Shown piece after piece: positions 1 through 8,016 of a stretch of 64,000 nt of DNA (positions are counted from its first letter, which is position 1; every line of letters begins with the position of its first letter). Under the pieces are notes generated by a model. That model did no database searches. It had not been told where the DNA came from and saw only the letters and a list, made by a program, of their open reading frames with translations. The position numbers and the translations under genes were made by a program. The DNA is from Candidatus Avelusimicrobium stercoris (lineage in GTDB: Bacteria > Elusimicrobiota > Elusimicrobia > Elusimicrobiales > Elusimicrobiaceae), in contig DJFE01000015.1 of the NCBI GenBank assembly GCA_002432025.1, positions 4,440-68,439 of the forward strand, read 5' to 3'.

Positions 1-9
1 GGAGAAAAA

Positions 10-675
10 ATGAAAGGTTTTATGAATACTTTATTCTGGTCGTCATCCTGGAAAGTCGTAGTCCAGGATCTGTTGTTTTGGAAGAGTGCGACAACAACTA
101 ACGGCAGATTCCCGACTAAAACACTCGGGAATGACGCCACTAGCACAAGTGGCCGCACGGTAACAGCAGGCTTTACCCTTATTGAACTATTAGTCGTTGT
201 TCTCATTATCGGCATTTTGGCGGCGGTGGCGGTGCCGGAGTATCAGGTGGCTGTGTTAAAAAGCCGTCTGTCCAGCACAATGGCCACCGTCAAAACCATT
301 GCCAACGCGGCTGAGGTGTATTATTTAGCCAACGGAGCCTACGCGCCGGATGACATTACGCTCCTAGATATTTCGGACGTAAATGGGTGCAGACAAATAG
401 GGCAGGGCCGCTTGAATTGCGGAAATATTTGGTACGATTACAATGCTGGGGCGCATTGGCATACAACTAATGGACAAGACCGCATAGATGGGCGGGTGTA
501 TTTAAATGGAGTGCTGACTATTTCCTATTTACAGTATTTAGAGCATAGTCCCAATTATGCAGGGGAGCGGCATTGCGTTGTTAATGATACTTCTTCCTCT
601 TTGGCGCACCGTGTCTGCAAAAGTATGGGTGGCACGCTGGTTAGCGGCAGCAGTACCGCATATCGCCTGCCGTAG
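10..675 (+). CDS. Type IV pilin-like protein with a long repeat-derived leader
   Basis: This is a prepilin of the type IV pilus/pseudopilin family. A G|FTLIELLVVVLIIGILAAV segment at about residues 54-73 gives the prepilin peptidase site (Gly54|Phe55) and the hydrophobic helix, with Glu at mature position 5. The mature part is about 167 residues and contains several Cys that could form a disulfide. The start is supported by GGAG at bases 1-4 and by a nearly identical start context in the pilin at 63126. The leader is about 54 residues, whereas canonical leaders are about 5-25. Most of the extra length is encoded by a palindromic repeat (42-135). No ATG, GTG or TTG in frame lies close to the cleavage site, so the long leader seems genuine. 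Whether this is a major or minor pilin cannot be told. Confidence 0.85.
   Translation: MKGFMNTLFWSSSWKVVVQDLLFWKSATTTNGRFPTKTLGNDATSTSGRTVTAGFTLIELLVVVLIIGILAAVAVPEYQVAVLKSRLSSTMATVKTIANAAEVYYLANGAYAPDDITLLDISDVNGCRQIGQGRLNCGNIWYDYNAGAHWHTTNGQDRIDGRVYLNGVLTISYLQYLEHSPNYAGERHCVVNDTSSSLAHRVCKSMGGTLVSGSSTAYRLP
42..135. repeat. Composite palindromic repeat inside the pilin leader
   Basis: The element starts with GTCAT and ends with ATGAC, and holds two hairpins. Hairpin A has stem 45-52 with 62-69 around the loop AAGTCGTAG. Hairpin B has stem 108-115 with 125-132 around the loop CTAAAACAC. Between them, the tail ATCTGTTGTT and the head AACGGCAGAT are near reverse complements. Related copies lie at 27825-27922, 40580-40611, 62866-62902 and 63152-63305. 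Here it is read through in frame as protein. Confidence 0.8.
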
Positions 676-734
676 TCTGTAAAATTCTGTTAATATACAG
701 TTGCTTTTTGCGTCCCAAAGTGTTATAATAACAT

Positions 735-808
735 TGCGGGGTAGAGAAGCCTGGTATCTCGCAAGGCCCATAACCTTGAGATCACTGGTTCAAATCCAGT
801 CCCCGCAA
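735..808 (+). tRNA. tRNA-Met (CAT), initiator-type
   Basis: The cloverleaf is complete: acceptor 735-741 with 801-807, D stem GAGA/TCTC, anticodon stem CAAGG/CCTTG, loop CCCATAA with CAT at 769-771, T loop TTCAAAT, and discriminator A at 808. The 3' CCA is not encoded. The overall match to bacterial initiator tRNA and the A11:U24 pair in the D stem point to the initiator. Oddities are C at position 33 instead of U, an AGG/CCU anticodon stem end instead of GGG/CCC, and a possible U1-A72 pair where bacterial initiators are usually mismatched. An elongator tRNA-Met or tRNA-Ile2 is a less likely reading. Confidence 0.85.
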
Positions 809-822
809 TGTTTTCTATGATT

Positions 823-848
823 ACCGCCCTTACAGGGCGGTTTTTTTA
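823..848 (+). terminator. Rho-independent terminator after the tRNA
   Basis: An 8-bp stem (823-830 with 834-841) with a 3-base loop is followed directly by a run of T. It lies 14 bases past the tRNA. Confidence 0.85.
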
Positions 849-908
849 TGCCTGTTTTTTATGTACAATAGAAAAGAATTGTATAAGGGTTTAAGTTAGG
901 AGGATGAA

Positions 909-1919
909 ATGAACATATGTATTTTTATTGGCGGGAATAAACACTTTACCGCCGCCCGCTTGGGGGTAAAACTGGGCGAGGAATTACGGCAAAAAGGCTT
1001 TCAGGTTACGCTGGCTTGCGTAAAGGGAAAATTGAAAGCCGCCACATCTTTGCCCGTTTACGAATATACGGCAACAGCCAAACCCAAAACCTTGGCTAGC
1101 GCGCTTAAAAAGGAACACGCCGATTTTGTAATTTCGTTTATGAATTTGTCCGGCTGTGCGGCGGCGCAGGAAGCGGGGTTGCCGTTTGCCTATGCCGAAA
1201 ACGAAGGCTTTAAAGAGGATAAACCGTCCAAAGACAAAAAGACCTTGCTCAAAAAGGCCAAACAGGTTTTTGTGATTAAAACCTCGGATAAGCCGCTTAA
1301 TAAAAAGGCTTACACAGGCCTTAAAGTGCAGGAAGTTACCAACCCTGCCGTGTGGGTGGAGCACTACAATTACAACAAGCCCGCCTTCTTTAAAAAGGAA
1401 AATAACATCGTGGCCGTGGGCAAATTAGCCAAGGAAAGCGGCTTTGATAACCTGCTTAAAACTTGGGCGCGCTTGGCCCCGGCGCATACGACTTGGCACT
1501 TAACGATTGTGGGAGACGGCACCAGCAAGGCTGCCTTGCAAAAATTTATTGATAAAAATCACTTGCAGGCCAGTACCGAAATTGTACCCGCCCAAACCGA
1601 CGTGTACAGCCTGTTGCGCAATGCGGATATTTTTGCGTACCCGGCCTTGAACCCGGCGGAAGCCGATATCCTGCTGGATGCTATGGCAAGCAAATTGCCG
1701 TGCGTGGCGTGCGAATCCGCTCCTGTTACGGCATTGGTGGCCAACGGCATTAACGGCCTTATTGCAAACGCGGGTGAAGAAGAACCCTTTACCATTGCCT
1801 TGGATGAGTTAATGGTAAACTGGGGCAAGCGTGTGGGCTTGGCGGTGGAAGCCAGCAAATTAAAAGACAAATATCCGTTTGAAGATTTTGTCCGCGCGTT
1901 TGCGCAGTTGCTTTCTTAA
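909..1919 (+). CDS. Glycosyltransferase family 4 (GT-B fold)
   Basis: 336 residues with a GT-B layout. The N-terminal acceptor domain begins MNICIFIGGNKHF. The C-terminal donor domain has the GDGTSK element near residue 200 and a segment around residues 245-280 in which a Glu precedes ILLDAMASKLPCVA, as in GT4 enzymes that bind nucleotide-sugars. It probably adds a sugar to a lipid- or membrane-bound acceptor in surface glycan or LPS core synthesis; the sugar cannot be read from sequence. The start has a strong site, AGGAGG at 899-904. It is closed by a terminator at 1925 and followed by two more transferases and a flippase, which supports a glycan role. Confidence 0.75.
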   Translation: MNICIFIGGNKHFTAARLGVKLGEELRQKGFQVTLACVKGKLKAATSLPVYEYTATAKPKTLASALKKEHADFVISFMNLSGCAAAQEAGLPFAYAENEGFKEDKPSKDKKTLLKKAKQVFVIKTSDKPLNKKAYTGLKVQEVTNPAVWVEHYNYNKPAFFKKENNIVAVGKLAKESGFDNLLKTWARLAPAHTTWHLTIVGDGTSKAALQKFIDKNHLQASTEIVPAQTDVYSLLRNADIFAYPALNPAEADILLDAMASKLPCVACESAPVTALVANGINGLIANAGEEEPFTIALDELMVNWGKRVGLAVEASKLKDKYPFEDFVRAFAQLLS

Positions 1920-1924
1920 TTATG

Positions 1925-1953
1925 GCCCGGCAAATTTTTAGGCCGGGCTTTTT
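1925..1953 (+). terminator. Rho-independent terminator
   Basis: A 7-bp GC-rich stem (1925-1931 with 1942-1948) is followed by five T. It lies between the first glycosyltransferase and the next gene, whose start at 1968 is only 15 bases beyond. Confidence 0.75.
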
Positions 1954-1967
1954 ATACGGAGTTTACC

Positions 1968-3050
1968 TTGCGGATTACTTGTGTGATAGGAACCTTGGGC
2001 GGTGGCGGAGCGGAGCGCGTAATGACGTATTTATGCGCGGGGCTTGCCGCGCGCGGGCACCGGGTAACCCTGCTTACATTGGATGATTCCGTGCCGGATT
2101 TTTACCAAACGCCCGCTTCCGTGGTGCGCGTGCGGGAGCATTTGGGAGCCTTTAAGGAGTCCGGCTTGTTAGGCGGTTTTCCGCGCTTGTACCGTTTAAT
2201 GCGCGCGGTTGCAGATACGCGCCCGGACGCGGTTATCAGTTTTATGACCATTAGCGTACTGGCCGCCTGCTGGCTTTTGCGCGTACCCTATATTTACGCG
2301 GACCATTTGGATGTGCGGCACTTGGAATATTCGCGCAAATGGCAGGTGTTGCGCAACTTTTTGTTGGCGCGTGCCAGCCGCGTAACGGTGCTGTCCGAGC
2401 GGGACCGCAAGTTCTTGGCGATGTATTTCCCCAAGTGGCGCGTAAGCGTGGTTTATAATCCGGCAATGCCCGCGGCCACGCAAACCTATCCGCGCCCCGC
2501 GTTTTTGGCGCCCGATAAAAAATATGTGCTGGCGGTGGGTCGGCTCGTTAAACAAAAGGGTTTTGACCGCTTGTTGCAGGCTTGGCGGCGCGTGTGCGAT
2601 GATTTCCCAAATTGGCGTTTGTGCGTGATTGGGGCCGGGCCGGACGAAGCGGAATTAAAGGGCTTGGCCGATACGCTAGATATCCAAGACAGCGTGCAAT
2701 TTGTACCGCCCGTAAAAGGCTTGGCGGCCGTTTACCAGCACGCAGATTTATATGCAATGTCCTCGCGCGCGGAGGGCTTTCCAATGGTACTGCTGGAAGC
2801 AATGGCATCGGGGTTGCCTGCGGTCAGTTTTGCCTGTACGGGGCCGGACGTGATTATCCGTAACGGTACAGACGGCTTTTTGGTCAAGCAAAATCATACC
2901 GACCAACTGGCCGCCAAACTGGCCGAATTAATGGCGGATACCGAAAAGCGCGCACGTTTTGGCGCACAGGCGCGGTCGGTGGTGGAGCGGTTTTCGCTTG
3001 ATAACTATTTAAACGCCTATGAAAATTTATGTAAGGATGCCGTAAAATGA
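1968..3050 (+). CDS. Glycosyltransferase family 4
   Basis: 360 residues, full-length GT4 enzyme. The N-terminus has the glycine-rich GTLGGGGAERV typical of GT4 acceptor domains. The C-terminal domain has VGRLVKQKGFDRLL (donor phosphate contact) and the E-x7-E region, SSRAEGFPMVLLEAMASG. The start is TTG at 1968, with GGAG at 1958-1961 six bases upstream. The stop overlaps the next gene by 4 bases (ATGA), so the two are translationally coupled. The probable role is sugar transfer in LPS core or a surface polysaccharide. Donor and acceptor are unknown. Confidence 0.8.
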   Translation: MRITCVIGTLGGGGAERVMTYLCAGLAARGHRVTLLTLDDSVPDFYQTPASVVRVREHLGAFKESGLLGGFPRLYRLMRAVADTRPDAVISFMTISVLAACWLLRVPYIYADHLDVRHLEYSRKWQVLRNFLLARASRVTVLSERDRKFLAMYFPKWRVSVVYNPAMPAATQTYPRPAFLAPDKKYVLAVGRLVKQKGFDRLLQAWRRVCDDFPNWRLCVIGAGPDEAELKGLADTLDIQDSVQFVPPVKGLAAVYQHADLYAMSSRAEGFPMVLLEAMASGLPAVSFACTGPDVIIRNGTDGFLVKQNHTDQLAAKLAELMADTEKRARFGAQARSVVERFSLDNYLNAYENLCKDAVK

Positions 3051-4225
3051 ATTTTGACGAGCCGCATATTAAAATAAGCCTGTTGGATTTAAAGCAAGCG
3101 CTTGGCCTGCGCGGGCGGGATAGCCGTTTGGTGCGCTGGGCGATGAAGTGGAGCCGGGCAAAAAAGAATTTCCTTTCTAAATTGCGCCACGGGGGCCGCA
3201 CGGTTCAGCCGGGTGAAAAGTTGCGCGTACTGTTTTGGCTGGCCGGCGGACTGGGAGACGGCGCGTGTGCGCGGCGGCTGGTGCTGGCGTACCGGGAGCA
3301 AATGCCCGAAGCGCAGTTTTTTATTTATGCGCAACTGCCGGACGTGGCCAAAACGCTGTTTGGCGGAGAAGATAACACCACTATTTTGGCGGAAGAAAAA
3401 ATCCATTGGGCGGATTACGATTTGGTTGTTCAGGTGTGTTTGACGGCTAAATTTTTGCACGCGGACGCTGCGCGTATCGGGCGGTTGGCTCCTACCTTTC
3501 TCCCGGCGTTTGAGCGCGCGCAGGAAGCCCAAAACAACTTGGGCGAACTATTAGATGACCCGTTTTTAACCGAGGCCGCCTTGGGCCGTTGGCTGTATGC
3601 TTGGGGCGGGCGGCGGTTTGATTTACTGTCCTATACGGGCGGGCTTGCCTTGCCACACGACGAAACGCGTCGTTTGAAAACGGAGCCTAAAATTTTGGAA
3701 AAATACGGCTTATCCGGCGTGTCTTATATTACCTTTCACGACGGAACGAGTTCCGCGCAAACGGTGGGGGATAAACGCCCCACGCGCGCTTGGCCGGCGG
3801 TGCGCTGGTGCGAGTTCTTCCGTTTGTTTAAGCGACAATTTCCGCAAATTAAACTCGTGCAACTGGGGGGCAAAAACAGCCCGGTTTACGAGGAAGCCGA
3901 TTTTAATTTAGTGGGCAAAACACCGCTTTCGGACCTACCGTCCCTTTTACAAGGGGCCAAGGCGCATATTGATACGGAGAGCGGGCTCGTGCAACTGGCG
4001 CAGTATTTAGATGTAAGAAGCGTGGTTATCTTCGGCCCGACGGACCAGGAGTTTTTTGGATATGCTAAAAATATCAATTTAGCGGCCGGGCCGTGCGGCG
4101 GTTGTATGTGGAGCACGGCGGATTGGGTGTTTGCGTGCCCGCTGGGGCATAAAGTGGCCCCGTGTACCGAAGCCGTCCGCGCGCAAGACGCCTTAAAAGC
4201 ACTCAAAAAAATATTAGCGCATTAA
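3047..4225 (+). CDS. Glycosyltransferase family 9 (heptosyltransferase-like)
   Basis: 392 residues. The N-terminal FWLAGGLGDGACARRL resembles the first glycine-rich loop of ADP-heptose:LPS heptosyltransferases. The C-terminal half has LVQLGGKNSP, then KAHIDTESGLVQLAQYL and VVIFGPTD, the GT9 donor-site signature where D(T/S)ExGxxxxA contacts the nucleotide-sugar. A Cys-rich tail (CGGCMW, then two more Cys) could bind a metal or form disulfides. It is coupled to the preceding GT4 gene and overlaps the convergent flippase gene by 4 bases at its 3' end. The likely role is LPS core assembly at the inner membrane. Confidence 0.75.
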   Translation: MNFDEPHIKISLLDLKQALGLRGRDSRLVRWAMKWSRAKKNFLSKLRHGGRTVQPGEKLRVLFWLAGGLGDGACARRLVLAYREQMPEAQFFIYAQLPDVAKTLFGGEDNTTILAEEKIHWADYDLVVQVCLTAKFLHADAARIGRLAPTFLPAFERAQEAQNNLGELLDDPFLTEAALGRWLYAWGGRRFDLLSYTGGLALPHDETRRLKTEPKILEKYGLSGVSYITFHDGTSSAQTVGDKRPTRAWPAVRWCEFFRLFKRQFPQIKLVQLGGKNSPVYEEADFNLVGKTPLSDLPSLLQGAKAHIDTESGLVQLAQYLDVRSVVIFGPTDQEFFGYAKNINLAAGPCGGCMWSTADWVFACPLGHKVAPCTEAVRAQDALKALKKILAH

Positions 4226-5736
4226 AAGCGTTTTTTAAATTGACGCGTAAACAGTGCCCAGTCGCCGCTTTTGCGGGCCAAAAAACAAAGCGTTCCTAGA
4301 AAGATAATTCCGCCGAAAAGAAGTGTAAAAAACACATTGGTGCGCGGGCCGAAAAACGCATATAAGGCCGAGGGGAAAAGCGCCAAAATGTTTACGGCCA
4401 CCAACCGCGCCGCCACCCGCAGAGAATACATATATTCCACTTGCGGAAAATGCTTTTTAAAGAGTAAATAATTAATAAACAAACTCACCGCGCAGCACCC
4501 CGCCTGTGTGTACGGGTACGCATACGCGCCGAACACCCTCATTGTAAACGGCACCAATACGATAAATAAGATAATTCCCGCCAGCGCATAGGGCAGGCTT
4601 TCCTTCACCTTCCGGCCCGCCGCCACTACATTGTTTTGCATTAAAATCGGCCCCATAAACCACATCATTGCCATTAGCGGGCGCAAAAAATTAGCCGCGC
4701 CGTGTACATCTTGCGGGGTAAAGTTTCCGCGCTCAAAAAAGAGCGAAATAATTTCCGGCGCGTAAAAACAAGTAAATACCGATAGTGGCGTAAGCAAAAA
4801 AAGCACAAAATGCTGGGTGGTTAAAAAATCCCGGTTTAGTTGGTTCCAATCGTTTTGGGCGGCGCTTTCGGTTAATTGGATTTTGGAAACGTTGGTAACG
4901 CGGAGCGTAAAAATTTCAGTCGGCGAGTCGGACAGTTGCCGCGCATAGTTAAGCGCGCTGACCATCCCGGCAGAAAGTCCGCTGAGTAAATAAAGCGGAA
5001 GCACGCTGCTGACGATGTTCGCCAGTTCAATGGCTTGGTTGCTAACGAGGTTTGCCGTCAATTTCTTGTGCCAGCCAACACCGTGCACGCCAAAGGACCA
5101 GTTGAGTTCTTTTTTTAGCGCGCATAAAAAGACGATTGCCTGTACCGCATTGGCCGCCAAAAAGCCGTATATCATACTGACTACGCCACAGGTGCGCCCA
5201 AAACACAGCAGGCAAATAAAGGGCAGCAGGGCGTTTAGCGGGGTAAACACGGCGGCAGTAAAGCGACGGTACATTTCCAACACGGCGGTTAAATAGGCAA
5301 CTAGCAGTTGCAAACCGAATAACAAAAAGCCGAGCGAAATCAGCCCGCGCTCAGCCGTCAGTTGGGCAAGGTCAAAACGGGATAAAAGTTTTCCTAGCGC
5401 CACCGGGCAGAAGAATCCTGCCGCCGTTAGCACAGCCGCCAGTAAAATATAGAAATATAAAAACCTGTTTAAAAGGGCCCGCCCGCCGTGTGGGGTTTTG
5501 GCGTCCTGCGCCATTGCCTCCGGGATGATGACGGCGGCGTTCATCCTCTGTAAAAACGTTAGTCCAAATCCCATTATCATAATGAGGTAAAAATACACGT
5601 CGGTCGTCTTGCCTGCGCCGAAATAAAGCGCAATTAAAAGCGCGTTGGCAAACGATACCAGTTTCCACGTCAGCGTGGCCCCCACGGCCAGCGCGGCGCC
5701 GAAAGAATAGGAAGTGGGCTTAAAAAGATGAACCAT
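4222..5736 (-). CDS. MurJ/MviN-type lipid-linked glycan flippase
   Basis: 504 residues with about 12-14 hydrophobic segments, in the MOP superfamily. The N-terminus (FGAALAVGATLTWKLVSFANALLIALYFG...TTDVYFY) resembles MurJ and related oligosaccharide-lipid flippases. It probably flips lipid II or a lipid-linked surface glycan to the periplasm; the glycosyltransferase neighbours make a glycan flippase as likely as the essential MurJ. The start has no clear ribosome site, and a TATAAT sits just upstream on this strand (5745-5750), so a leaderless transcript is possible. The region between it and the divergent gatB is only 33 bases. Confidence 0.7.
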   Translation of the reverse strand: MVHLFKPTSYSFGAALAVGATLTWKLVSFANALLIALYFGAGKTTDVYFYLIMIMGFGLTFLQRMNAAVIIPEAMAQDAKTPHGGRALLNRFLYFYILLAAVLTAAGFFCPVALGKLLSRFDLAQLTAERGLISLGFLLFGLQLLVAYLTAVLEMYRRFTAAVFTPLNALLPFICLLCFGRTCGVVSMIYGFLAANAVQAIVFLCALKKELNWSFGVHGVGWHKKLTANLVSNQAIELANIVSSVLPLYLLSGLSAGMVSALNYARQLSDSPTEIFTLRVTNVSKIQLTESAAQNDWNQLNRDFLTTQHFVLFLLTPLSVFTCFYAPEIISLFFERGNFTPQDVHGAANFLRPLMAMMWFMGPILMQNNVVAAGRKVKESLPYALAGIILFIVLVPFTMRVFGAYAYPYTQAGCCAVSLFINYLLFKKHFPQVEYMYSLRVAARLVAVNILALFPSALYAFFGPRTNVFFTLLFGGIIFLGTLCFLARKSGDWALFTRQFKKRF

Positions 5737-5769
5737 ATTTGATATTATAATAATTTAGGAGAGATTATC

Positions 5770-7215
5770 GTGAATACTGAATTTGAACCTGTTATCGGGT
5801 TGGAAATACACGTCCAACTCGGAAGCAAAACCAAGTTGTTTTGCTCTTGCCCCAACGGCGTGGGCGATGATACCAAACCCAACACCGCCATTTGCCCTGT
5901 TTGCGCCGGACATCCGGGCGTATTACCCGTACTAACGGAAGGGGCCCTGGAACTTGCGGTGCGTGCGGGGCTTTCTATGAATTGCAAAACGAACGAATAT
6001 TCCTCGTTCTCGCGCAAACATTATTTCTATCCGGATTTGCCCAAGGGCTACCAGATTACCCAAAACGAAGAGCCGATTAACGGCGCGGGCTATATTGAAA
6101 TTACGTTTGGTCCCAAAGAAAATTTGCAAAAAAAGCGCATTGGTATTCACCACGCGCACTTGGAAGAGGACGCCGCCAAATCCTCCCACTTTGCAGATCA
6201 CTCCTTGGTGGACTATAACCGCGCTGGGTGCCCGTTGTTGGAAATCGTGTCTATGCCCGATTTGCGCTCGCCCGATGAAGCCTATGCCTATTTGACCGAA
6301 ATCAAACGCTTAATGCGCTGGGTAGGCGCTTCCAACTGCGATATGGAAAAGGGCGAACTGCGTGTGGACGTGAACATTTCCTTGCGCCCCAAAGGACAGG
6401 AGAAATTCGGCACGCGCGCGGAAATCAAAAATTTAAACTCGTTTAAAGCCGTCAGAGACGCGCTTAACTACGAAATCAACCGCCAGACGGAAATTTTAAA
6501 CGCGGGCGGACAGGTAAAGCAGGAAACCCGCCTGTGGGATAAAGAAGAACTGGTTACCAAGCCGATGCGCTCCAAAGAGGACGCGTTGGATTACCGCTAT
6601 TTCCCGGAGCCGGATTTGCCGCCCGTGGTGTTAAAACACGACTGGCTGGAAAATGTAAAGGCCCATATGCCCGAATTGCCGGGTGCCAAGGAAGCACGCT
6701 TTATGAAAGCCGGCTTGTCCGCTTACGATGCGGGCGTGCTGACGAGTTCGCGCGAAATTGCCGCCTATTTTGAAGAAGTGGTAAAGGGCGGAAAAGTGTC
6801 TTTAAAGACGGCCTCTAACTGGATTCAAACCGACCTGTTGGGCGTGTTAAACGCCGAAAAGAAGGAAATCCAAGATTCGCCTATTCCGGCCGCCCGCTTG
6901 GCGGAACTCTTGGAACTGGTGGAAAGCGGCAAAATCAACCGCAAACAGGGCCGCGAAGTGTTTGACGAAATTTGGAAGACGGGCGAAGCCCCGGCCGCCG
7001 TGGTGCAAAAACGCGGTATGGTGCAGGTGAGCGACGAGGGGCAATTAGAGGCTTGGGCCAAGGCCGCCATTGAGGCCAACCCCAAGGCCGTGGCCGATTA
7101 TAAAAAAGGCAACAAGGCCGCTATTGGCGCCTTGGTGGGTGGCGTAATGAAACTCAGCAAAGGCAAAGCCAACCCGCGCATTATCAGCCAGTTGTTAGGC
7201 AAGTTGCTCGCGTAA
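5770..7215 (+). CDS. gatB: Asp-tRNA(Asn)/Glu-tRNA(Gln) amidotransferase subunit B
   Basis: 481 residues, the usual GatB length. It begins FEPVIGLEIHVQLGSKTKLFCSC and has the cradle-domain motifs CPVCAGHPGVLPVLT, KHYFYPDLPKGYQI, and YRYFPEPDLPP, followed by the C-terminal YqeY-like tail ending in QLLGKLLA. With GatA and GatC it converts misacylated Glu-tRNA(Gln) and/or Asp-tRNA(Asn) to the amide form in the cytoplasm. The start is GTG at 5770 with TAGGAGAG just upstream. gatA and gatC are not adjacent here, so the gene stands alone and ends at its own terminator. Confidence 0.95.
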   Translation: MNTEFEPVIGLEIHVQLGSKTKLFCSCPNGVGDDTKPNTAICPVCAGHPGVLPVLTEGALELAVRAGLSMNCKTNEYSSFSRKHYFYPDLPKGYQITQNEEPINGAGYIEITFGPKENLQKKRIGIHHAHLEEDAAKSSHFADHSLVDYNRAGCPLLEIVSMPDLRSPDEAYAYLTEIKRLMRWVGASNCDMEKGELRVDVNISLRPKGQEKFGTRAEIKNLNSFKAVRDALNYEINRQTEILNAGGQVKQETRLWDKEELVTKPMRSKEDALDYRYFPEPDLPPVVLKHDWLENVKAHMPELPGAKEARFMKAGLSAYDAGVLTSSREIAAYFEEVVKGGKVSLKTASNWIQTDLLGVLNAEKKEIQDSPIPAARLAELLELVESGKINRKQGREVFDEIWKTGEAPAAVVQKRGMVQVSDEGQLEAWAKAAIEANPKAVADYKKGNKAAIGALVGGVMKLSKGKANPRIISQLLGKLLA

Positions 7216-7240
7216 GTATCCGCCCAGCAAAGTTTAAAAA

Positions 7241-7268
7241 GCCGGCCTCTTTTGGGGCCGGCTTTTTC
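7241..7268 (+). terminator. Rho-independent terminator of gatB
   Basis: A 7-bp stem (7241-7247 with 7256-7262) is followed by five T. Confidence 0.8.
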
Positions 7269-7305
7269 TGCTGTATAATAGTCCAATCCTTGGGGATGAC
7301 GAAGA

Positions 7306-7794
7306 TTATTCCAAGTAGCAGGCGTCAGCCCCACAAAGGTTTTTGCAGAGTTTTTTTCCGCGCTCACTTGCTCCTAAACAACTCGTTTTGCCGCGCTGGT
7401 TCTCCGTATATTGATCGGTATATTTAAAATAATGGTAATACACAATGTTGTGCCCAGCGGGGTTGTTGTCAGTGCCACGGGTTAAACTATCCCACCCGCT
7501 AAAAGAGCCCGCATTTAAATCCCAGCGGTTTTTTTGACAAATTAAATCATACAGTTTTCCCTCTTCTGTGCACCCCGGTAGTGTAATGTCTAGGTCGGCC
7601 CAGTAGTCGGGGTATTTCCCGGTGGAAAGGTAATAAAGTTCTATCATTTCGCTTAATTTTTTACCGATTGTTTGTATTTCTGTAAAGCGGGCTTTATCTA
7701 CTGCCAGTTGGTATTGCGGTACGGCCACCGCGGCCAAAATACCGATAATCAGCACCACTACTAATAATTCCATTAATGTAAAACCTTGTTTCAT
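7306..7794 (-). CDS. Type IV pilin-like protein (short canonical leader)
   Basis: 162 residues. The leader is only MKQG, followed by FTLMELLVVVLIIGILAAV; Glu5 of the mature protein is present. The C-terminal half has Cys residues in CLGASERGKKLCKNLCGADAC, likely a disulfide-bonded loop as in type IV pilins. A strong AAGGAG site sits at 7801-7806 on this strand. It differs from the pilins at 10 and 63126 in lacking the repeat-built leader. Upstream lies a structured RNA that ends in a terminator between promoter and start codon (7815-8016), so expression may depend on terminator readthrough. Confidence 0.88.
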   Translation of the reverse strand: MKQGFTLMELLVVVLIIGILAAVAVPQYQLAVDKARFTEIQTIGKKLSEMIELYYLSTGKYPDYWADLDITLPGCTEEGKLYDLICQKNRWDLNAGSFSGWDSLTRGTDNNPAGHNIVYYHYFKYTDQYTENQRGKTSCLGASERGKKLCKNLCGADACYLE

Positions 7795-7814
7795 TATAGT
7801 CTCCTTGCAGGCAA

Positions 7815-7868
7815 TAAAAAACGGCTGTTGTGGATGAGCTACGCTAATAACCCAAACAAAACAGCCGT
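7815..7868 (-). terminator. Terminator hairpin between the structured RNA and the pilin start
   Basis: A 9-bp perfect stem (7860-7868 with 7821-7829) is followed on the minus strand by six U (7816-7821). Its 30-base loop holds the 3' strand of the pseudoknot (7840-7848). It ends about 20 bases before the pilin start codon. Confidence 0.75.
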
Positions 7869-8016
7869 GGCCTCCCGTTTAAATAAACGGAAAGCACTCG
7901 GCACAACCCGCGCGGGTAATTAGTCCGCCCGGATTGTGCCTATAACGTGCTGTTTTTGGATTAGCGTATGCCTTTGAATGTTCAAAAGCTTACCCCTTGC
8001 GGGGCGCCAAAAACAG
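7815..8016 (-). ncRNA. Structured leader RNA or small RNA upstream of the pilin (unidentified family)
   Basis: Read on the minus strand from about 8016, it contains: a 10-bp helix A (8007-8016 with 7950-7959); inside it two hairpins (one with a CCCC-GCAA-GGGG element near 7992-8005, one near 7971-7988); a 9-bp helix B (7960-7968 with 7840-7848) that crosses helix A as a pseudoknot and abuts it; a two-part stem (GGCACAA/TTGTGCC inside AGCAC/GTGCT, 7894-7951); a small hairpin near 7874-7890; and a terminator stem at 7821-7868. A TACAAT box (8023-8028) could be the -10. It did not match the conserved cores I know for RNase P, tmRNA, 6S, SRP or common riboswitches. It may be a pilin attenuator or an independent small RNA. 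Confidence 0.55.

Noticed and set aside
538..771. Minus-strand frame of 77 residues over the tRNA
   Set aside because: It crosses the tRNA gene and the pilin end, has no ribosome site and no recognisable sequence.
7290..7306. Remnant of an arm B repeat (GGGGATGACGA) after gatB
   Set aside because: Only about 11 bases match and no partner stem is present.
7815..8016. GEMM (c-di-GMP) riboswitch before the pilin
   Set aside because: Context is right, but the conserved GEMM core and tetraloop receptor could not be matched, so no family was assigned.
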